Assembly: GCA_018817865.1 (NCBI GenBank) | Contig: JAHITG010000457.1 | Span: 1 to 7,618 of the forward strand | DNA length: 7,618 nt | From: Spirochaetota bacterium | Lineage (GTDB): Bacteria > Spirochaetota > JAHITG01 | Reading direction: 5' to 3' | The notes under the pieces: generated by a model | The model's input: only the letters and a program-made list of their open reading frames with translations | Databases searched by the model: none | Told to the model about the DNA's origin: nothing | Program-made: the position numbers and the translations under genes | In this document: piece after piece, positions 1-4,800 of the stretch | Layout: each line of letters opens with the position of its first letter | Position numbering within the stretch: the first letter of the stretch is position 1

Positions 1-142
1 ATCCATTATACCAGTCCCCGCCCCCGCTGTATTTTACAACAGCAAAAATAAAATCATAATCAGCATACATATCAGCATGTATGTCAAGACAGGTTAGAGT
101 CAAAACGACCAATATAAAAAATAATACACTTATTCTGTTCAT
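1..142 (-). CDS. DUF4159-type secreted protein, N-terminal fragment
   Basis: Partial gene: only the first 47 codons are present and the rest lies beyond the left edge. The translation begins MNRISVLFFILVVLTLTCLD, a short basic start followed by a hydrophobic stretch at about residues 5-19. This looks like a signal peptide, with possible cleavage after IHA (residue 23). The mature start is followed by FIFAVVKYSGGGDWYNG, which matches my memory of the conserved opening of DUF4159 proteins (aromatic-rich, then K/Q-Y-x-GGGDWY). The family's biochemical role is not established, so I assign no function. The ATG lies 3 nt after the stop of the S41 protease gene with only a weak Shine-Dalgarno, so it is probably translated by coupling from that gene in the same transcript. 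The protein is likely exported or periplasmic, the same compartment as the protease. Coding status is fairly sure; the family call rests on one motif. Confidence 0.72.
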   Translation of the reverse strand, partial: MNRISVLFFILVVLTLTCLDIHADMYADYDFIFAVVKYSGGGDWYNG

Positions 143-145
143 GTC

Positions 146-1546
146 TTAATTTCTATTAAGAATACCCGAAATTTCGGATTTCAGAATATCCAGAGCCATC
201 TTTAACTGAATATCCCAGTCAAGATCATATAACGGCATCTTCTTGTCTCGGTATATTTCCTGTTTAATGATCCTGTTGAGTATTCGCTCATCAAGATTCA
301 CCTGATTTCCTTTGATCTCGCTGATAAATTTATCAATCTCCTTTTTTTCTGGATTTTTATTTTTTTTCAGAAATGTTTGTATCAGATCTTTTTCTTTCAG
401 TTTCGCGATCTCTTTTATCTCATCTTTGCTCAAATTTGGTATATCCAGTTCAATATCGGGGTCGATCCCTATGTTATGTATCTTTGTGCCATTAGGGGTA
501 TAATAATAAGCAGTCGTATATCGTAAGCCATACCCGTCATTTAAATTTACAACTGACTGTACAGATCCCTTTCCAAAAGTCTTTGTTCCCAGAAGGATCC
601 CTCTTTTGTGGTCTTTTATGGCTCCTGAGAGGATCTCCGAAGCAGAAGCACTTCCATGATTCACCAGCAGTACTATGGGTATATTGGATGGGATCGTGCC
701 CGCTGCTTGAGAATAAAACTTCTTATTCAAAGCTGAATAATACGGCAAGGAATCTTCTCTTGGTTTTGTATAGACGATCAGTCCTTTATCAATAAAAAGA
801 TCTGAAATGCTAATAGCAACATCCAGAAGACCGCCTGGATTATTCCTTAAGTCTATTATTATCCCTTTTATTTTCTTCTTGTTGATATATCTGGATAAAA
901 TGCTCTTCAACTCGAGAGAGGCATTCTTTCTGAAGGAGATCAAACGGATATATGCTATATCATCAATAAGATCTGATTTTACACTCTTTATCTTTATTAC
1001 TTCCCGCATAATAGTAAAATCGATCAATTCATCAATACCTTCTCTTTCTATGGAGACGGTCACTTTTGTCTGAGGTTTTCCTCTCAGCTTTTCTACGATC
1101 TTACCCAGGTCCGGGTCAACCACAGATTCGCCTTCAATTTTAACAATTCTATCTCCTGATTTGATACCCGCCTTTTCCGCAGGAGTATCTTCTATAGGGG
1201 AGATAACGGTCAATTTATTATCCCTGATACCGATCTCAATTCCCAATCCTCCGTACTCCCCGGTGGTTTCAATTTCCAGATTCTCCTTCTCTTTTGGTTC
1301 TAAAAATGAGGTATGAGGGTCATTTAGAGTCTTGATCATGCCATTGATCGCACCAACGATCAATTCCCTGGATTCTTTCTTTTCAATGTATGAATTCTTC
1401 AAACTGTCAAAAACACGGCCAAACAGGTCCAGATACTTCCTGGAATCATCCTCTGTCGCTTTTGTACCCGGAATACTGAAATTAATTACAATAATGGAGA
1501 TCAGTATTATAACCACACCGGCCCAGATTATCCTCTCTTTTTTCAT
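146..1546 (-). CDS. ctpA: S41 family C-terminal processing peptidase (CtpA-like), membrane-anchored
   Basis: A 466-residue serine protease of the carboxy-terminal processing (CtpA/CtpB/Tsp) type, near the usual bacterial length. Residues 7-24 form one hydrophobic segment after a Lys/Arg-rich start, giving a signal anchor with the rest in the periplasm or outside the membrane. The N-terminal helical part contains the family motif NDPHTSFLEP (75-84). A PDZ domain follows at about 97-170 (GGLGIEIG; TPAEKAGIKSGDRIVKI), which normally binds the substrate C-terminus. The protease core (about 180-370) includes IDLRNNPGGLL (231-241). The predicted catalytic residues are Ser301 in NHGSASASEI, Lys326 in KTFGKGSVQ and Gln330. 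The Ser-Lys spacing of 25 and Lys-Gln spacing of 4 match CtpB and, for Ser-Lys, E. coli Tsp. The charged C-terminal tail (about 375-466) is lineage-specific and unassigned. The start is supported by AGGAG about 7 nt upstream of the ATG. The substrate is unknown. First gene of a unit with the DUF4159 gene. Confidence 0.95.
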   Translation of the reverse strand: MKKERIIWAGVVIILISIIVINFSIPGTKATEDDSRKYLDLFGRVFDSLKNSYIEKKESRELIVGAINGMIKTLNDPHTSFLEPKEKENLEIETTGEYGGLGIEIGIRDNKLTVISPIEDTPAEKAGIKSGDRIVKIEGESVVDPDLGKIVEKLRGKPQTKVTVSIEREGIDELIDFTIMREVIKIKSVKSDLIDDIAYIRLISFRKNASLELKSILSRYINKKKIKGIIIDLRNNPGGLLDVAISISDLFIDKGLIVYTKPREDSLPYYSALNKKFYSQAAGTIPSNIPIVLLVNHGSASASEILSGAIKDHKRGILLGTKTFGKGSVQSVVNLNDGYGLRYTTAYYYTPNGTKIHNIGIDPDIELDIPNLSKDEIKEIAKLKEKDLIQTFLKKNKNPEKKEIDKFISEIKGNQVNLDERILNRIIKQEIYRDKKMPLYDLDWDIQLKMALDILKSEISGILNRN

Positions 1547-1571
1547 CCTTATTCTCCTATAATTTTCTAAA

Positions 1572-1600
1572 AGTATAATGTACTACAGTGATTTTGTTTA
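1572..1600 (-). promoter_or_regulatory. Candidate sigma-70 promoter for the S41 protease gene
   Basis: On the minus strand a TATACT -10 (1577-1572) is preceded at 17 nt by TAAACA (1600-1595), a 4/6 match to TTGACA. An overlapping alternative is TTGATA (1604-1599) with CATTAT (1580-1575) at 18 nt. Either would start transcription roughly 20 nt before the protease ATG, leaving room for the AGGAG ribosome site. Upstream DNA (about 1601-1622) is very A/T-rich, as for an UP element. Consensus match is modest. Confidence 0.4.
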
Positions 1601-1622
1601 TCAATAATTTTTTTAATTTTTT

Positions 1623-1648
1623 GGGGTCTCACCCCCATTCCTGTTCAG
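1623..1648. repeat. Degenerate REP-like palindromic repeat, copy 1
   Basis: GGGGT-CTC-ACCCC forms a 5-bp stem with a 3-nt loop (1623-1635) and is followed by a tail ending TTCCTGTTCAG. The same arrangement recurs about 95 bp away (copy 2, at the end of pncB) with the tail TTCCTGCTCAG. The pair therefore looks like two diverged copies of one mobile or dispersed palindromic element, not chance. Its class resembles REP/RAYT-type elements with GGGGTCnnACCCC cores; that assignment is inference, and no transposase lies in the window. Confidence 0.55.
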
Positions 1649-1700
1649 AAGTATTACGTAAAATAAATAATGACAGCATTTTAATTGCTGAAAAAATTAT

Positions 1701-1737
1701 AAAAAAGCTAATGGCTAATGGGATCTGACCCCATTAG
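1701..1737 (-). terminator. Possible intrinsic terminator of the GDPD-pncA-pncB operon, built from the repeat
   Basis: Read on the minus strand just after the pncB stop, CTAATGG (1737-1731) can pair with a downstream CCATTAG (1714-1708). That 7-bp stem with a 16-nt loop is followed by one C and then six T (1706-1701), the layout of a rho-independent terminator. A competing, tighter 8-bp hairpin (1737-1730 with 1722-1715) uses the same left arm but ends 8 nt before the T run. More T-rich sequence follows (1696-1691). Stem strength is moderate, so this is plausible but not certain. Confidence 0.42.
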
Positions 1738-1748
1738 TTCCTGCTCAG
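1715..1748. repeat. Degenerate REP-like palindromic repeat, copy 2, overlapping the pncB stop
   Basis: CTAATGGG (1715-1722) is perfectly complementary to CCCATTAG (1730-1737), with GATCTGAC-type sequence in the loop, giving the same GGG-ATCTGA-CCCC core as copy 1. The tail TTCCTGCTCAG (1738-1748) matches the tail of copy 1 at 10 of 11 bases and runs 4 nt into pncB, including its TGA stop (1747-1745). The repeat may thus have set the exact C-terminus of PncB. An extra CTAATGG at 1708-1714 makes a tandem direct repeat with the left arm and allows an alternative fold. Confidence 0.6.
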
Positions 1749-3202
1749 TCATATTTTTCCATCAGACTCATTTTCAGGTCCATTAATTTTTTTGTAACAC
1801 TTACTTTATATATATGCGGATTCAGAAGGCGCTTATGCGTATAATGCAGTTCTTTCATGTTTTTCTTGCCTGTTAAATGTATTTTTTTTAATGAAGGAAA
1901 TTTATAATTCAATTCGCCCTTTTTAATAATGTTTTTCAATAAAAACTTAACTTTACTATATCCTGTGATCTTGATACATTTATGATCATACTCCGGATGA
2001 TATAAAACAAGAGGATCCTTCTTTCGGGCTGACTGTTCAAGATTCTTTCTTTCAGATTCTAAAGCTATGAGATCCCCAATGATCAGGCCGTCATTGTATA
2101 TTCTTAAAACGTTTTTAATACCGGGATTAGTCATTTTTTCAGGATTATTGGATACTTTAATACTGGGAATATAATGAGATCCCTCTTTTCTTGCTACCAG
2201 CTTGTAAACCCCGGATAATGAAGGATCACCATGAGCCGTTACCAGGCGGGTTCCTACACCAAACAGATCAATAGGTGCCCTATTTTTTATCAAATGGTCA
2301 ATAATATCCTCATTCAATTCATTAGATACAATTATTTTTGCATTTTTCAAGCCTGCCTTATCCAGCTTCTTTCTTGCCTGTTTGCTCAGATAATCCAGAT
2401 CCCCACTATCCAGCCGGATCCCATACTGTTTTATCCCCTGTTTTTTTAGCTTATGCATTACTTTGATCGCAGCAGGAATCCCCTTATCCAGTGAATTATA
2501 CGTATCCACCAGAAAGACCGTGCTTTCAGGATAAAGCTTTGCATACTTCTGGAATGCTTCCAGCTCATTTTCAAATGACATGATCCAACTGTGCGCCATG
2601 GTACCGGCTACGGGAAAATCGAATAATTTTCCCGCCAGTACATTGGAAGTAGAGGATATACCCCCTATGATCCCTGCACGTGTCGCAGATATGGCTCCGT
2701 CTATTCCCTGTGCCCGCCGGAGTCCGAACTCCATAATGCCCCTTCCTTTTGAGGCGTCAACTACCCGCGAGGTCTTTGTTGCGATAAGCGTCTGAAAATT
2801 GATAATATTTAAAAGGAGGCTTTCAAGAAGCTGGGCTTCCATAATATTAGCATGAACCCTGATAAGGGTTTCATTTGGAAAGATGACCTCCCCTTCCTCA
2901 ACTGAATAAATATCCCCGGTAAATTTAAAATTTTTTAAAAACTGCAGAAAATCCGGTTTGAACAGTTTTAAACTCTTTAAATATGAAAGATCATCATCAG
3001 TGAATTTAAAATTTAATACAGCCTTTATCAGAGGCTCCAGTCCGGCAAAGATCGTATACCCGCCATTAAAAGGCTGTCTTCTGAAAAACATATCAAAAAC
3101 AACATCCAGGTCCTTTTTATAATAATGATACCCCTGCATCATGGTAAGTTCATACAGATCTGTCAGCATGGCAAGATTTACGTCTTTCGAATAAAGATTC
3201 AT
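1745..3202 (-). CDS. pncB: Nicotinate phosphoribosyltransferase
   Basis: A 485-residue cytosolic enzyme (EC 6.3.4.21) that joins nicotinate to PRPP, coupled to ATP hydrolysis, to give nicotinate mononucleotide for NAD synthesis. Length and motifs are typical of the bacterial family: N-terminal LTDLYELTMMQGY (13-25), FGLRRAQGIDGA (159-170), the presumed phosphorylated histidine His204 in GTMAHSWIMSF, VDTYNSL (232-238), the phosphate-binding-barrel motif GIRLDSGDL (261-269) and FGVGTRL (314-320). The C-terminal part (about 385-485) is Lys-rich and less conserved. It follows pncA by 26 nt, and PncA makes its substrate, so the two form a two-step salvage module. No good Shine-Dalgarno precedes the ATG (upstream CGATCAAATATATT), yet the family motif begins at residue 13, so no later start fits. 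Translation may depend on coupling from pncA. The stop codon lies within a palindromic repeat. Confidence 0.96.
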   Translation of the reverse strand: MNLYSKDVNLAMLTDLYELTMMQGYHYYKKDLDVVFDMFFRRQPFNGGYTIFAGLEPLIKAVLNFKFTDDDLSYLKSLKLFKPDFLQFLKNFKFTGDIYSVEEGEVIFPNETLIRVHANIMEAQLLESLLLNIINFQTLIATKTSRVVDASKGRGIMEFGLRRAQGIDGAISATRAGIIGGISSTSNVLAGKLFDFPVAGTMAHSWIMSFENELEAFQKYAKLYPESTVFLVDTYNSLDKGIPAAIKVMHKLKKQGIKQYGIRLDSGDLDYLSKQARKKLDKAGLKNAKIIVSNELNEDIIDHLIKNRAPIDLFGVGTRLVTAHGDPSLSGVYKLVARKEGSHYIPSIKVSNNPEKMTNPGIKNVLRIYNDGLIIGDLIALESERKNLEQSARKKDPLVLYHPEYDHKCIKITGYSKVKFLLKNIIKKGELNYKFPSLKKIHLTGKKNMKELHYTHKRLLNPHIYKVSVTKKLMDLKMSLMEKYD

Positions 3203-3228
3203 AATATATTTGATCGGAACCGTGATTA

Positions 3229-3843
3229 TTATATTTCTTGATGTTTGATGATATGGATCCCCTTACTGTTCATATCACTTACAGCATTTTTTACACTGTC
3301 ATCAGGTTTATTGACGCCCCTCGTCGCATCCAGTATCACAGTTGTATCAAAACCCATATTAACGGCATCAAGTGCACTATGATATACACAATAATCCGTT
3401 GCCAGACCGCATAAAAAAACCTGATCAACATCAAGACCCTTTAAGTAATATTGAAGCCCGGTATCCGTTTTCTTGTCATTTTCCATAAACGCAGAATAAG
3501 AATCAATTTCAAGATGATTCCCTTTATGCAGTATGAGATTTACCGGTTTTAAGTTGAACCCTTTATGAAAAGCCGCCCCTGTTGTTCCCATCACGCAGTG
3601 ATTCGGCCAGAGCTCCTGCTGACGGTCTCCTATCTTAAGGGAAGTGTACGGCTCTTTATTATACGTACTTGCAAAAGAGACATGCTTGGGAGGATGCCAA
3701 TCCCGGGTCGCGATCACCCTTTTAAATCTGGAGGCTATGCCATTAATAATAGGAACAACCTGTTCCCCGCCGGGAACTGCCATAGCACCTCCGGTACAAA
3801 AATCATTCTGAAGATCAATAATGATCAAGGCTCTTTGTGCCAT
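3229..3843 (-). CDS. pncA: Nicotinamidase (nicotinamide deamidase)
   Basis: A 204-residue cytosolic isochorismatase-fold hydrolase (EC 3.5.1.19) converting nicotinamide to nicotinate and ammonia. It shows the full catalytic triad Asp10 (LIIIDLQNDF), Lys107 (LILHKGNH) and nucleophile Cys152 (CGLATDYCV). It also has the metal ligands Asp48 and His50 (RDWHPP) and His82 (LWPNHCV). Each position is exactly four less than the corresponding E. coli PncA residue as I remember it, which argues for true nicotinamidase and against a generic isochorismatase-like protein. The cis-peptide region before Cys152 is also normal. A strong AGGAGG ribosome site lies about 7 nt before the ATG, the best in this operon. 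It sits 24 nt after the phosphodiesterase gene and 26 nt before pncB. Nothing looks truncated or odd. Confidence 0.97.
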   Translation of the reverse strand: MAQRALIIIDLQNDFCTGGAMAVPGGEQVVPIINGIASRFKRVIATRDWHPPKHVSFASTYNKEPYTSLKIGDRQQELWPNHCVMGTTGAAFHKGFNLKPVNLILHKGNHLEIDSYSAFMENDKKTDTGLQYYLKGLDVDQVFLCGLATDYCVYHSALDAVNMGFDTTVILDATRGVNKPDDSVKNAVSDMNSKGIHIIKHQEI

Positions 3844-3867
3844 AATATCCCTCCTGAATAATACAGT

Positions 3868-4623
3868 CTAATTATTTTTAAAACCATCCATTCTGTCCGG
3901 ATAATCAGTCCCTATAAAATCTGCTCCCCGCTTTGAATACTCTTCAAATTCTGAATGTTCATTGATAACCCAGGTAATAACTGCTATATCCGCTTCATGC
4001 ATCTTTTCGATCAATCCGACGGAAGCCCAGAAATAATGAGGATTAACAGCTGCAACCCCCAGTTTTAATGCGTATTCCTGAATGTCGATTATACTGCAGC
4101 CATACAATAATCCTGTATGGATACGCTCATTGGCTTCCTTCATCCTTTTTAAAACATAATGATCGAAAGATGATACGATGACCTTATCGTAATAACCGTA
4201 TTCATCTATAAGATATGATACTTTTTCCTCGATCCCCTCATAAACGATCGGGCCGTTCTTTATTTCTACATTCAGCTTAACATCCTTATCCTTAACAAAA
4301 TCAAAAACTTCCTCTAGAAAAGGGACCCTTTCATTTTTAAACCCTTTTGAAAATTTAATTCCTGCATCCAGAGATTTAATATATTTAGAATCCAGTTCAC
4401 CCACCATGCCTTCCCCATCTGTGGTATTACTCACTTCTTCTTTATGGATCACGATCAGTTTTTTATCTTTTGAAAGATGAACATCCACTTCGATCATCCC
4501 TGTGTTATACTTCAACGCCTCTTTAAACCCGGCAAAAGTATTTTCAGGGGCTGTCCCCATGGCTCCCCGATGCCCAAGTACAATGGAATAATTACTCTTT
4601 GGATCTCTACGCCAGATATTCAT
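3868..4623 (-). CDS. ugpQ: Cytosolic glycerophosphodiester phosphodiesterase (UgpQ-like GDPD)
   Basis: A 251-residue TIM-barrel phosphodiesterase that, by family, hydrolyses glycerophosphodiesters from phospholipid turnover to sn-glycerol 3-phosphate and an alcohol. Signature residues are present: His18-Arg19 in GHRGAMGTAPENTFAGF, Glu45 and Asp47 in MIEVDVHLSKD, general acid/base His60 in VIHKEE, metal ligand Glu120 in NVEIK, Trp218 in ITWVINEH, and the C-terminal GADFIGTDYPDRM (233-245). There is no signal peptide, and the length is close to E. coli UgpQ (about 247), so it should act in the cytoplasm. No ugp transporter genes are adjacent, so the symbol reflects family only. The ATG at 4623 has no Shine-Dalgarno. 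No in-frame ATG, GTG or TTG exists between it and the catalytic HRG motif, and an in-frame TGA lies upstream, so the start is forced. With the promoter so close, the mRNA is predicted leaderless. First gene before pncA-pncB. Confidence 0.93.
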   Translation of the reverse strand: MNIWRRDPKSNYSIVLGHRGAMGTAPENTFAGFKEALKYNTGMIEVDVHLSKDKKLIVIHKEEVSNTTDGEGMVGELDSKYIKSLDAGIKFSKGFKNERVPFLEEVFDFVKDKDVKLNVEIKNGPIVYEGIEEKVSYLIDEYGYYDKVIVSSFDHYVLKRMKEANERIHTGLLYGCSIIDIQEYALKLGVAAVNPHYFWASVGLIEKMHEADIAVITWVINEHSEFEEYSKRGADFIGTDYPDRMDGFKNN

Positions 4624-4628
4624 ACAAT

Positions 4629-4657
4629 ATATTATCCAAACTCGTTCATAATGTCAA
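4629..4657 (-). promoter_or_regulatory. Sigma-70 promoter of the GDPD-pncA-pncB operon
   Basis: On the minus strand, a perfect TTGACA (4657-4652), a 17-nt spacer and TAATAT (4634-4629). Only 5 nt (ATTGT) separate the -10 element from the ATG at 4623, so the expected transcription start falls on or within a base or two of the A of the start codon. No other promoter-like pair was seen closer to or within the gene start. Confidence 0.75.
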
Positions 4658-4678
4658 GTGTTATTTGACGGCGGAAAG

Positions 4679-4739
4679 AAAGAATTGGGACAGGTACAAT
4701 ACTTTTCTCGAAAAAGTATTGTACCTGTCCCAATTCTTT
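4679..4739. repeat. Perfect 28-bp inverted repeat with 5-nt loop between divergent promoters
   Basis: The arms at 4679-4706 and 4712-4739 are exact reverse complements; the loop is CTCGA (4707-4711). The arm contains AATTGGGACAGGTACAATAC and its complement ending GTACCTGTCCC. Either strand would fold into a long unbranched hairpin. The unit ends only 2 nt before the -35 of the plus-strand promoter and begins 21 nt beyond the -35 of the minus-strand promoter. A perfect palindrome this long with an intergenic position is typical of REP-like or miniature mobile elements that are handled as single-stranded hairpins. A terminator or protein-binding role is less likely, since both promoters fire away from it. 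Mobile origin is inferred. Confidence 0.9.
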
Positions 4740-4741
4740 TA

Positions 4742-4769
4742 TTGACATTGTGATGAAAACCAATATATT
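4742..4769 (+). promoter_or_regulatory. Sigma-70 promoter of the phosphohexomutase operon
   Basis: A perfect TTGACA (4742-4747), a 16-nt spacer and TATATT (4764-4769, 5/6 of TATAAT). Transcription should start near 4776, giving a leader of about 25 nt before ATG 4801. The in-frame GTG 4750 and ATG 4753 lie inside the spacer and cannot be in this mRNA. The sequence TTGACATT also opens the divergent minus-strand promoter, so the two promoters are similar in the -35 region. Confidence 0.7.
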
Positions 4770-4783
4770 AAAGAAAATTTTCC

Positions 4784-4789
4784 AAGGAG
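4784..4789 (+). promoter_or_regulatory. Ribosome binding site that fixes the mutase start
   Basis: AAGGAG lies 11 nt before ATG 4801, slightly long but the only purine-rich Shine-Dalgarno here. The upstream in-frame GTG 4750 and ATG 4753 have none. Confidence 0.65.
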
Positions 4790-4800
4790 TACTTCAAATA

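Noticed and set aside
80..142. Lipobox in the left-edge protein (LTLTC at residues 14-18).
   Set aside because: Thr precedes the Cys where Gly, Ala or Ser is expected; an ordinary signal peptide fits better.
312..1562. Plus-strand open frames opposite the protease (312-503, 583-795, 807-1073, 1332-1562).
   Set aside because: They are shadows of a well-conserved protease on the other strand, with low-complexity, Phe/Ser/Ile-rich translations and no family motifs.
1674..1690. CAGCA/TGCTG inverted repeat as a terminator.
   Set aside because: Only 5 bp of stem, and the T run on the minus strand precedes the stem instead of following it; on the plus strand it is followed by A residues.
2231..4668. 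Plus-strand open frames opposite pncB, pncA and the phosphodiesterase.
   Set aside because: They are antisense to genes with complete catalytic residues and lack ribosome sites and family features.
4750..4800. 17-residue N-terminal extension of the phosphohexomutase from GTG 4750 or ATG 4753.
   Set aside because: It lies within the -35/-10 spacer and -10 of the promoter, has no ribosome site, and the family N-terminus fits ATG 4801 with AAGGAG upstream.
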